10,068 bases of DNA from Euperipatoides rowelli (lineage: Eukaryota; Onychophora; Udeonychophora; Euonychophora; Peripatopsidae), in assembly GCA_003024985.2 (NCBI GenBank), contig PXIH01S0067901.1. One strand, given 5' to 3'. Below, one piece after another: positions 1-6,698 of the stretch (its first letter is position 1; every line of letters begins with the position of its first letter). The notes beneath the pieces are model-generated. The model made no database searches. It saw nothing but the letters and a program-made list of their open reading frames with translations, and was not told the origin of the DNA. The position numbers and the translations under genes are program-made.

Positions 1-365
1 TTTGGACCTTAGGCTAGAAATTGAATATTACATTTCAGATAATCTAAGATGACCTCAACTTTTTTCTATGCAAGTCAACATTTACTGTATACTCAATAAA
101 ACAAATAAAACGATTCAAATATTAAAAATTTTCATTTTTAATTGCATTTTATTTCAACAGCCTAAACATTTAACTGCTACTTACAGTATATTAGTATTAT
201 AAACAAATTACACTGTATTAAAAAAATTCCAATTAGGATATTTTCACTACTAACACATAATCGAGAAGAGCTTTTTATTCCTACACTAATGCTGTTTATA
301 TTATTTTATCGGTAAGACCACTTTATTTTGGTCCAAAACATCTATTATCGGACTAATCATGTGAT
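1..365. other. AT-rich stretch without a visible gene
   Basis: Very AT-rich DNA with stops in all frames. I see no exon with paired splice signals and no RNA gene. It lies 3' of the minus-strand gene's last exon seen here, so it is either the next intron or intergenic DNA. An AGGCTA word occurs at 11-16, one of eight in the window. Confidence 0.5.
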
Positions 366-655
366 CTGTGAGTGATGATTAATTAGTGTATGTATTGTAT
401 TACCAGTGAATGATGATAAATTATTTATGAATATTATTAATAACTTGAGTGATTTTATTTTGTCATTGAGTGATGCTGCATTATCATTGATATTATCAGT
501 AAATGATGGATGTATTATTATTGATTAATGAATGGTGATATATTATCAATGAATGATGGATGTATTATTATTGATTGATGACTGTTGATACAGTATATTA
601 TCAGTGAATAGTGATATATTATGTGTAATGTAACATCAGTGAGTTATCATCTCTT
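366..655. repeat. degenerate minisatellite, 50-bp period
   Basis: Two adjacent units, 491-540 and 541-590, are aligned without gaps at exactly 50 bp and differ at only a few bases. Both start TATTATCA, contain AATGATGGATGTATTATTAT and end in a TTGATA or GGTGATA box. More degenerate partial units built from the same TATTA(T/C)CAGTGAAT(G/A) motif occur at 399-419 and 596-616, and the words GTGAGTGATG and TTGAGTGATG recur between 367 and 475. This is a simple tandem repeat, probably grown by slippage or unequal exchange. All frames are broken by stops, so it is not a coding repeat. Confidence 0.8.
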
Positions 656-707
656 AGTAAATGCTGAAAATTGATTTTTTTTATAACATTGAGCATTGCC
701 CAATAAC

Positions 708-713
708 TTTATT
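708..713 (-). terminator. possible AATAAA polyadenylation signal
   Basis: Read on the minus strand this is AATAAA, about 90 bases past the end of exon B (899-803). It would matter only if exon B is not spliced at its donor and instead ends at the TAA that overlaps the donor. AATAAA is common by chance in DNA this AT-rich, so the call is weak. Confidence 0.15.
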
Positions 714-802
714 GCACATTATAACCTTTGTTACACTCTTTCTTTATACAGAATAACATNTCATAGGCTAAGTAAACAAAATTTAAATCATAATTTACTT
801 AC

Positions 803-899
803 ATTAACAGTCCATCTACCATTGCATTAATGAGACCATACATACCATCATTATGCCATCTCTTTAAAAAGTCACTAGATTTCAAATATTTTCCATCTG
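803..899 (-). CDS. exon B of unidentified minus-strand gene
   Basis: Internal coding exon of 97 bases. On the minus strand a pyrimidine-rich stretch ending TATACAG (acceptor ending at 900) is followed by one open frame of 31 codons and then a perfect donor, GTAAGTAA, at 802-795. The other two frames stop within the first eight codons. It enters with one base from the previous exon (phase 1) and leaves in phase 2. The peptide starts DGKYLKSSDFLKRWHNDG and continues with MYGLINAMVDGLL, an ordinary soluble-protein composition. Exon A ends in phase 1, so A and B join cleanly and create an Ala codon. If the donor were not used, the frame would end at once as LLM-stop, because the TAA lies inside GTAAGT. 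I do not recognise the family. The longer ATG-initiated frame overlapping this exon on the same strand is in a different frame and runs into intron. Confidence 0.75.
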
Positions 900-1727
900 C
901 TGTATACATATCAATGAGAGAAAACATAAAAAACTTAATCGATTACATTTGTCATTAATATTATCAAACACACATTTACATCTCAATTTCCAGATAATTC
1001 TATATAAATTTATAATCAAGAACATGTTCTGCTCGGAAGACGAGGTAAATGTTATTTGTAATTTCATTAGTTTTGGATAGCTTTTTTTTTTTTTAATTTA
1101 AAAATATAGATTGTAGCTGCAGTAATTTATTATTAATAAACTGCATATTAATAAAATGTTAAATTCACCCTTTAGTCTAAACTAGTTCATGAAATGCTAT
1201 CCTAAAATCATGGTATTGCTGAACATGTTTTGAAAACTTAATTTAAATCACTAGCTTTTGTCTGCATTTGAAATTTTATTTTTGTTTTGCCTGATTTATG
1301 ACATTTAAGTCATTCCTTACCCCCCCTCCCCCACACACACACACACTTTCTCTCCTCCACTGGAAATAGACTTAAAATTACAGAAACTGAGACAAGTCAA
1401 TTTGAAATTCTATTTTTTTTTAGCTTTTATTTAAGGAAATTGATTTTAAAGAAAAGAACAATAATCAATACCCTTATACAAGTTATGAACTGCAGATGTT
1501 AAAATATTTAAATTGAAATATGTAATAGTGGTGTGATAAATTATATTTAAATTCCAAACAATTCATTTAATATATTAGAAAATGATTCATTAAATCAAAC
1601 TATGAAATCCACAAAATGGCTGCCGCCTTGCATCATAAAGAAAATCACAATTTTCAATCACCAAAAAATGAAATGATCCTTTAATTGATCCCACTTTCTA
1701 CTCATTAGCATACAAAGTAGGGTTAAC
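900..1727 (-). other. intron between exons A and B
   Basis: 828-bp intron of the minus-strand gene, with donor GTTAAC at 1727-1722 (after CAAG) and acceptor TATACAG at 906-900. Inside I see only AT-rich sequence, an A/T homopolymer near 1081-1095 and the C-rich/CA tract at 1321-1346. No further exon was found. Confidence 0.6.
1321..1346. repeat. C-tract plus (CA)n microsatellite
   Basis: Six C's, a T, five C's and then about seven CA units, followed by a pyrimidine-rich stretch to 1360. This is a short simple repeat inside the A-B intron. It is G+C-rich in an otherwise very AT-rich background and is likely polymorphic in length. Confidence 0.85.
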
Positions 1728-1913
1728 CTTGAATTAAACAAATACATATTAAGACCGAAAATGTGTCTCCAGCAGCATATTCAATGAATCTCCTGACTGA
1801 TTTAGATATCAAAGACATTCTTAGTCTTTGCATATGGAGAGAAATAATTGTTTCAGAATGAGGAAGAGGAGAATCATGATTACTTTCCCTCTCATACACT
1901 CTTTTAATGAAGT
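1728..1913 (-). CDS. exon A of unidentified minus-strand gene
   Basis: Internal coding exon of 186 bases: 2 + 61 codons + 1 (phase 1 in, phase 1 out). On the minus strand a tract of T's and C's ending CACTTGAG (acceptor ending at 1914) precedes it, and the donor CAAG|GTTAAC follows at 1727. The 61-codon open frame has no Met at its start. Its peptide begins FIKRVYERESNHDSPLPH, has a basic helical middle (LHMQRLRMSLISKSVRRFIE), then EYAAGDTF and a hydrophobic end, SVLICICLIQ. Two weaker donors, also in phase 1, lie inside the hydrophobic end, so the exon could be a few codons shorter. It joins exon C upstream (AAC, Asn) and exon B downstream (GCA, Ala) without breaking the frame. The Arg-rich amphipathic segment suggests an alpha-helical protein, but I cannot name it. 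Confidence 0.75.
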
Positions 1914-2461
1914 CTCAAGTGGAAAATGAGAAAAAAATTGATCAGCTATTTGATTTGGTCACTGTTCAATAAATACTTTTTTAAAAAATAAAGTAAGCAC
2001 TACCTGCAGGTGCATAGGAGTTAATTATAATAATTTGGAGCTTATTGTTTGTTGGACTGGTCATCATTTGATGGTCATTTAATCAATGGATCAAAGAATG
2101 CTTACAGTATTAGTTATTATTGACTGCTGAATTTCATATAGTAAAGTTAGTTATTAGTTTATTCTTTTTATAGTCTGACTGTTGTTTAGTTTCAGACAAT
2201 GCATTAATAGTTTGGTAATTAATTTATATATTTGTTAAGTGCCACACTGCAGTGGTATAGACTAATTAGGCATCCACAGTGTTATTGAAATAAACTTAAT
2301 CCAATGATATTCAAGGATAGAGTTTCAAAAAGACTTTCTTCCTGATGGAAAACTCTCTAACCATTTTATTGAAGTAGGAATCTATACTTCATTTTGCTAC
2401 AGTTTGTTTCAGCGGTGTGACCAGTATTAGCCCTCACCTGACAATTTATTATTTAAACAAA
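1914..2461 (-). other. intronic AT-rich sequence (C-A intron, 3' part)
   Basis: Part of the roughly 2.2-kb intron between exons C and A. It contains a 10-bp perfect palindrome, CACTGCAGTG, near 2246-2255, and scattered GT/AG dinucleotides, but no open segment flanked by matching splice sites on either strand. Confidence 0.5.
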
Positions 2462-2830
2462 GCCACATTATTTATTCATTGATTAGATTAATAGACATTT
2501 TAAAATAATAAAAATAAAATAATAATTGTCTAATCGACATTTTAAATTTATAAATCGGCTAATCTTTATCATTATCGTAGGGTTTGGGCTTAGGCTATTA
2601 ACTTAATTACATTGTCGGAGTTAGGGTTCGGTTTTGACAATGCCACACTATTTATTAGATTTTGACATTAATAGACATTTTTAAATAAAATAAATAAATA
2701 ATCAGCTATTTGACATTTTAAATGTATAAATTAGTCAACCTTTCATCATATAATAACTTTTGGGTCACTGGGGTTTGGGTCTAGGCTATTACGTCACTTA
2801 ATTACGTGAGTTTGGGTTCATTTTTTTGTT
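2462..2830. repeat. tandem duplication, about 180-190 bp per copy
   Basis: Copy 1 starts at 2462 with GCCACA(T)TATTTATT and copy 2 at 2642 with GCCACACTATTTATT. Shared landmarks follow in the same order: TTAATAGACATTTT, GACATTTTAAAT(T/G)TATAAAT, GGTTTGGG(C/T)(T/C)TAGGCTATTA and CTTAATTAC. The offset is 180 bp at the start and about 191 bp near GGTTTGGG, so small indels separate the copies. Both end near a GTTAGGGTT- or GTTTGGGTT-like string, and another GAGTTAGGGTTCAGG lies just downstream near 2870-2883. This is an old tandem duplication inside the C-A intron, possibly a remnant of a longer satellite. No coding frame survives in either copy. Confidence 0.8.
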
Positions 2831-3309
2831 TTCACGTTACAACTGTAAAAAATTATTTGTTTCAGTGAGAGTTAGGGTTCAGGTAAACTTTCAACAATTA
2901 AAAAAAATATGATTAAAAATGTAAATGAAGACTTACATTTTAATGTCCAAAAATAACTACAAATAACCATGTAAATTCAATATTACAATCATACTGCATG
3001 TTGCCCCAGTATATAAAAAAAGTTTCCCATACATGCCGCGGTATTGTGTCATCTGAATTTAGTCAGGTGATATATATTTAGTTATTTAAAAAAAAAAACA
3101 GAAATAAATGTTTCCTTGTTTTTAAAATTAAGTTTATACTATCATTTTCTATATAATTATATTAATTGTAACTTGTATATTCTGAGTATATTATATTCAT
3201 TTTAGTTTTCACCTCAAATTTTATATACATAATTCTCTATTTATAATCATGTATTGGCATCACATACTTATATTAAAATAAAAAGGAAATATATTATTAT
3301 TTGTACCTT
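2831..3309 (-). other. intronic AT-rich sequence
   Basis: Continuation of the C-A intron. Apart from the TTAGGGTTCAGG motif near 2873-2883 and A/T runs, I see no exon, RNA gene or clear repeat. Confidence 0.5.
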
Positions 3310-3530
3310 GCTTACCACTTGTCCAAACAAACTATTGGTTTGTCGGCAGGTATCGTATGTGATAGGTTATACAACCGGGTGATAAGAGGTTGTATTTATA
3401 GTGTATGGGCCTCTTAGTGATGGCTAAGAGGTCTATACTTTGTAAACATAGCTCATATCATCTGGTACAGATCAAATGAGGCGAGGGTTAATCCGCAGTT
3501 TTACCTATGTTTCTTTAGTTTTATAGGTAA
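3310..3530. repeat. hairpin-rich segment, possible tRNA-derived SINE
   Basis: A segment clearly richer in G+C than its flanks, carrying three perfect 8-bp inverted repeats in a row: 3369-3376 with 3388-3395 (11-nt loop), 3410-3417 with 3424-3431 (6-nt loop), and 3501-3508 with 3523-3530 (14-nt loop). A CAAAC/GTTTG pair lies at its left end near 3325-3343. The string TGGCTAAGAGG at 3421-3431 matches a tRNA/pol III A-box (TRGCNNAGYNGG type) except for one position. GGTTAATCC at 3486-3494 resembles a B-box lacking two central bases, about 55 bases downstream. That layout is what a decayed tRNA-derived SINE would show. I see no clear A-tail or target-site duplication and no second copy in the window, so a structured intronic RNA or a MITE relic remain alternatives. 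Confidence 0.35.
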
Positions 3531-4146
3531 TAAATATTGCTTTTAATATTCACACTTAGAAATAAAATATCTCTACATTGTTAAGTTATTTCTGCATTGA
3601 AATATGAATATTGCAAGCACAAATAAACTTCATTAGCATAAGTACTACTTCAAGGGACTGACCAAATTGATCTTTTTTTTTTAAATGTAGCCTAAGTTTT
3701 AAATCAAATAATGGATTTTTTTTTTAATTATTATGTTTTCTGAAAATTATATAGCTTTTAAAATCTAACCCATTTAAAATTGGAAAAAAAATGATTAGTA
3801 AACTATTTATTTCAAATAGATATACTGTAATTGTAATAACAATAATCCCTAAATTATCAAATACTTCAGCTAGAATACATACCATTTAGTTATTTATTCT
3901 TCATAATAAACTTGATTACAAAATCATTTTGCAACTATGGTTTTAATCATTTTTTTTTAATAATAATTCTTCAATGTTGTAAATAATTTTGACCTTTCTT
4001 CAAAGTAATTTATTTTCATTTCACAGCAGCTATTTTGAAATTAAAGAAATGTCATAATATTGTCAGTAGATTCCAAGTGAAATGATATTATTGTGAGTTG
4101 GGCAATAAATATTCAATGATCAGAAAAGAGTATTTTAATAACTAAC
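3531..4146 (-). other. intronic AT-rich sequence (C-A intron, 5' part)
   Basis: Start of the intron after exon C (donor GTTAGT at 4146-4141 on the minus strand). It holds T-runs at 3672-3682, 3717-3725 and 3950-3958 and no supported exon. Confidence 0.5.
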
Positions 4147-4310
4147 TGCATTGCTTTTCAACAAAGAGTGTAATATCATTCAAGTGTGGAGACATTAACA
4201 TTCTTTTGTGGGGGGAGGGTGGTAGCTCACTTTCATAGACATTTGTTAGCAATCTTCCATCTTCCCATAATGCAGTGTTAAATAAGCAAGGAACTAATGT
4301 TTGGATCAAT
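4147..4310 (-). CDS. exon C of unidentified minus-strand gene
   Basis: Internal coding exon of 164 bases if the CCACAG acceptor ending at 4311 is used: 1 + 54 codons + 1 (phase 2 in, phase 1 out). The donor is A|GTTAGT at 4146. The frame continues open upstream of this acceptor to a TAA near 4355, so other AGs (after TTGAAAAG) could extend it by a few codons, also in phase 2. The peptide starts LIQTLVPCLFNTALWEDG, continues RLLTNVYESELPPSPHKR and ends SPHLNDITLFVEKQC. The ELPPSPHK part looks like a loop between helices. The G-rich plus-strand run near 4208-4222 is simply this loop's Pro/Ser/His codons read backwards. It joins exon J (forming GGA, Gly) and exon A (forming AAC, Asn) in frame. 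An ATG a little upstream of the acceptor lies in this frame but probably in the intron, so it is not taken as the start. Confidence 0.75.
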
Positions 4311-4470
4311 CTGTGGATTCTTTTCAATATCCTTTTCAATATCAGAGGGGCAACTTATTCAGATCAAAATTTGAAATATTAGGAAATTATTTTAAAACAG
4401 ACATTATGACTTAGGAGGAGAGTGAGAAGTGTGGATTATAATTTTGGACAATGTGTAATGGTTAGAAGCT

Positions 4471-4716
4471 ATGACTGTTCAATCAAATGATGCCCAATTG
4501 TTGTCGCTACCAAAATGGATCTGGTTCATACAGGGTGGTAATACCTTCAGGAAAGTTTTGAAACAGATTCAGTCAAACCAAGAATCTCAGCAAGAAGAGA
4601 CTGCTTTAACACCAGTAGAAAATTTTCCCAGAAGCAATGCACTCCACCATGCAAGAAAGCTACTTAAACTGCATTTAACTAACTATTTCATTGATGTCAT
4701 GTATCAAAGCATCTAA
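4471..4716 (+). CDS. nested plus-strand ORF, 81 residues, unknown
   Basis: Open frame of 81 codons on the strand opposite to the host gene, inside the J-C intron. It is visibly richer in G+C than the surrounding intron and its minus strand is full of stops, so it is not a shadow of a host exon. The ATG has G at -3 (GCTATGA) and an in-frame TAA lies five codons upstream. The alternative is an exon beginning after the TTAG at 4464-4467. The product is soluble-looking: a Trp/Phe segment (LPKWIWFIQGGNTFRKVLK), a Gln/Glu/Ser linker (QIQSNQESQQEE) and a basic amphipathic helix near the end (LHHARKLLKLHL), finishing NYFIDVMYQSI. AATAAA follows the stop within six bases (4722-4727). It could be a small single-exon gene, a last exon, or a fragment of a retroposed gene. 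I do not recognise it. Confidence 0.4.
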   Translation: MTVQSNDAQLLSLPKWIWFIQGGNTFRKVLKQIQSNQESQQEETALTPVENFPRSNALHHARKLLKLHLTNYFIDVMYQSI

Positions 4717-4721
4717 AAAAA

Positions 4722-4727
4722 AATAAA
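4722..4727 (+). terminator. AATAAA just after the nested ORF
   Basis: Canonical polyadenylation hexamer within ten bases of the TAA that ends the plus-strand ORF, at the end of an A-run. It is consistent with 3'-end formation there but could equally be chance in AT-rich DNA. Confidence 0.2.
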
Positions 4728-4914
4728 CAGGTGTGCCTCTCATTGAAAAGGCCATCAGCAACCTTGTCTTTGTTTTTGTTTTTGGAGAGTTTATCGGAGT
4801 TTAACTTCATTTACTTTGCTTTGAAATAGTTTATTTTTTTAAATTTCTATGACAATATTGTTGACGAAATAAATGTAAATATTTGTCAAAAAAAAATCTG
4901 GTGTAACTGCAGTA

Positions 4915-5300
4915 TTCATAAACGCGAACTTTGTCATTATATTATCATAAATTAGAAACAGAATTTGCCAACGCCAATTTTCTCATCATGAAAACAATTG
5001 AATAATTGTTATATTAACCATAAACATAATGAACTGTATCAAAATAAAGATATAATGAAAAATAAATAGAGATATAATGAACAATTACTATTCCACATAA
5101 CTACGTTACCTGCCATTTTCTTGGTTTAATTTGTCAACGCGAACTTATTAAAAAACAGAATTCCTCAAAGCGCACTTGCAATTCCTTGATATTATGCTTA
5201 AAAAAATCAAATAATAAACATAATATGAACAATTAAATGCAGTTTATTATGTCCATCATCAAAATGTTCTACGTTATTGTCATTTTTTGGATTGAATTAT
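4915..5300. repeat. diverged direct repeats, offset about 170-215 bp
   Basis: The words AACGCGAACTT (4921 and 5136), AAACAGAATT (4956 and 5153), ATAAACATAAT followed by GAAC (about 5021 and 5215), and CTACGTTA followed by CATTTT (5101 and 5269) recur in the same order at offsets of 215, 197, about 194 and 168 bp. A smaller 22-bp direct repeat, AGATATAATGAA, lies at 5048 and 5070. This reads as an old tandem duplication eroded by indels, within the J-C intron. CG dinucleotides are rare elsewhere, so the shared AACGCGAAC is a good marker. No coding frame. Confidence 0.5.
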
Positions 5301-5513
5301 TTTGGGATCTAGCCTATTTACCTTTGAAATATCTTGATATTTTCTATAAAATCACATATAAATCTTAATAGTAATCACTGTACAATACAAATAATATAAT
5401 TAATATTTAATAAAATAAATAAATAAATTTACTTACTAACCCTAAAATCCTAGTTTTATCGTCCTATTAGTATAGTTTTCTCTGAACTTTTGTAACTTTT
5501 AAATAACTCTTAC

Positions 5514-5569
5514 CCAACCACACCATCCTTGTCTTGATAATTTATGCGCCATATAGTATCGTAATAATG
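5514..5569 (-). CDS. exon J of unidentified minus-strand gene
   Basis: Short internal coding exon of 56 bases: 18 codons plus 2 bases (phase 0 in, phase 2 out). It sits between one of the best polypyrimidine tracts in the window (TTAATTTTCTATTTTTTATT followed by CGATAAATTAGAG) and a strong donor, GG|GTAAGA at 5513. Two AGs stand side by side. Using the first would start the exon at 5571 in phase 1; using the second starts it at 5569 in phase 0, which fits exon E upstream. The peptide is HYYDTIWRINYQDKDGVV, followed by the Gly codon made with exon C. The aromatic and charged composition is typical of a folded domain. Only this frame is open and compatible with exon C. Confidence 0.65.
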
Positions 5570-5683
5570 CTCTAATTTATCGAATAAAAAATAGAAAATT
5601 AATCATTCTTAATACAATTTTACAAATCAAACTAAGAATAATAAAGGATATTTGAAGGGTGACATTTCATTTTATCCCCGTAA

Positions 5684-5880
5684 TGCTATTTTAGAATGTC
5701 AGTTTGTCTTCTTATAGAATATTTTTGGCCCTTCCAAAAGTGCATGAATTCGAAGATTCTAGTTTTTTTTTTTTTTTATACACCAAATTGCTATCTTATA
5801 ATATCCGTTTGTCTTCTTATAAGAATAATTTTTGGCGTTCGTATTGTGTGTGATATCGAGCATTTTTTTTTTTTTTTCAT
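5684..5880. repeat. 105-bp tandem duplication with two T15 tracts
   Basis: Copy 1 begins at 5684 and copy 2 at 5789 with TGCTAT(T/C)TTA(G/T)AAT, followed in both by GTTTGTCTTCTTATA (5702 and 5807), a TTTTTGGC box and a run of exactly fifteen T's (5763-5777 and 5863-5877). Spacing is 105 bp at the left and 100 bp at the T-runs. It lies in the E-J intron of the minus-strand gene. Read on the minus strand the T-runs are A15, so each copy could be a small A-tailed retroposon unit or a simple duplicated block. The 73-codon plus-strand frame across it is low-complexity and not a gene. Confidence 0.75.
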
Positions 5881-6024
5881 TTTAACAGAAAATTCAGTGT
5901 TTATAATGAGATTATAGGGTTTTTAATTTATTCTAGGATCTTGAAGGATGAAGGGGTTATCTAATTTTTGATATTTTTTATATAAGCCGACATTCCGGCA
6001 GAACTCTTTTAGTATAAACCTCAC

Positions 6025-6054
6025 TTGCCATCTTAACAATGTCACATGATCAAC
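6025..6054 (-). CDS. candidate 30-nt microexon E
   Basis: On the minus strand, a tract AGTTTATTTTTAAAACAG (acceptor ending at 6055) is followed by ten codons, VDHVTLLRWQ, and the donor CAA|GTGAGG at 6024. Only this frame is open; the other two hit TGA at once. It is phase 0 on both sides, which fits exon D (using its CAG donor) and exon J (using its second AG). If the donor is ignored the frame stays open for 43 codons to a TAA at 5925-5923, with AATAAA overlapping that stop, so it could instead be a terminal exon ending LQDPRIN. The phase fit and the continuity of the peptide favour the microexon, but the evidence is modest. Confidence 0.4.
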
Positions 6055-6377
6055 CTGTTTTAAAAATAAACTATCAATTTACTAAACCAAACATTGTTTA
6101 TTATACTTTAAATCCTCATTTTATTTATTTATTTTTAATTAAAAATGTGTAATTTCACAAATTTCATCGTAAAATCTGTTTTTCATTTATTTCAATCTGT
6201 TAGACTTTTATCATTTTTTACTTTTCACATCATAATATAAAATTAATAAAGCATTTTAGATTGATGGTAATGAAATTTTGCAATAATACTTAGACTCATC
6301 TGATTAATTTTTTTTTTTCGGATTCAGGTCTTTCCTTAGCTATTAGGTTGTATAAATTAAGCACACTAATTTAAACG
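6055..6377 (-). other. intronic AT-rich sequence
   Basis: Part of the D-E intron. It contains a T-run at 6308-6318 and AT-rich low-complexity DNA. Nothing else is supported before the inverted-repeat cluster at 6378. Confidence 0.45.
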
Positions 6378-6484
6378 ATCTGATGCTATTTAATCGGGTA
6401 ATCCAGCATGCTTGATTAATCCGTCTGATGCTAGAAGACATTGAATTACGGTCTTTTAGCATCAGATTTAATTATTCATTCAAG
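6378..6484. repeat. inverted-repeat cluster, long hairpin
   Basis: The word TCTGATGCTA occurs directly at 6379-6388 and 6424-6433 and inverted at 6457-6466. The second and third copies form a 16-bp stem (6424-6439 with 6451-6466, a single G-U pair) closed by an 11-nt loop. A weaker outer helix (CTTGA at 6411-6415 with TCAAG at 6480-6484, plus a TAAT/ATTA block) would extend it to a 74-nt imperfect hairpin. The outer copies (6378-6388 and 6457-6467) also read as 11-bp terminal inverted repeats around about 70 bp. A perfect palindrome, AGCATGCT, lies between. It could be a MITE relic or a pre-miRNA-like intronic hairpin; both are inference from base pairing only. Confidence 0.6.
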
Positions 6485-6602
6485 TCTATTTACCTGTAGA
6501 TATGAAATAATTTAGCTCTTTAGAGACAATTCATTATGAATACTGGAGTGAGAAATAAATAATCTTAATCAAAAATAATGAGAGAATTAATCTTACCTAG
6601 AC

Positions 6603-6698
6603 CTGATGAGGGGGTAGTCCGATGCTGGTTTCAAATCTGTTCTGCCACTGTACGGTTGTTAAACGTCTTTTCCAAGATCGTTGGCCAGTCTTGAATTC
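6603..6698 (-). CDS. exon D of unidentified minus-strand gene
   Basis: Strongly exon-like island, far richer in G+C than its flanks. On the minus strand CTTCTGTATGTTGCAG (acceptor ending at 6699) precedes it. Two possible donors, six bases apart, follow: CAG|GTCTAG at 6602 and TAG|GTAAGA at 6596. The open frame starts EFKTGQRSWKRRLTTVQW and continues QNRFETSIGLPPHQ. With the first, weaker donor it has 32 codons in phase 0 on both sides, fitting F before and E after. With the second, stronger donor the exon is 102 bases and its last codon is an in-frame TAG, giving HQV-stop. Another frame (IQDWPTILEKTFNN...) also looks protein-like but is broken by TGA. That this is an exon is well supported; its frame and donor are less so. 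A 5'-untranslated or noncoding exon is the main alternative. Confidence 0.55.

Larger units (their letters stand above)
4311..5513 (-). other. intron between exons J and C
   Basis: 1203-bp intron with a strong donor, GTAAGA at 5513-5508, and acceptor CCACAG ending at 4311. It contains a plus-strand coding-looking frame (4471-4716) and a set of diverged direct repeats (4915-5300). The rest is AT-rich with no further minus-strand exon. Confidence 0.55.

Noticed and set aside
882-1067. ATG-initiated minus-strand frame of 61 codons
   Set aside because: It runs through intron and crosses the acceptor of exon B in a different frame. The peptide is Ile/Cys/Leu-rich noise, while the spliced exon B frame fits exon A.
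1745-1860. Plus-strand open stretch reading SPAAYSMNLLTDLDIKD
   Set aside because: It lies opposite exon A. No acceptor or donor pair on the plus strand, and the minus-strand frame is longer with good splice sites.
3421-3494. A functional tRNA gene
   Set aside because: The A-box and B-box-like words are imperfect and no acceptor stem or anticodon arm can be drawn; at most a decayed tRNA-derived repeat.
5696-5917. Plus-strand frame of 73 codons with runs of Phe
   Set aside because: It spans the 105-bp tandem duplication and both T15 tracts. The repeated SVCLLI segments and poly-Phe come from the repeat itself.
5923-6054. 43-codon minus-strand frame ending at TAA as a terminal exon
   Set aside because: Possible, but GTGAGG after ten codons is a fair donor and gives a phase that joins exon J. 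Kept only as an alternative in the exon E entry.
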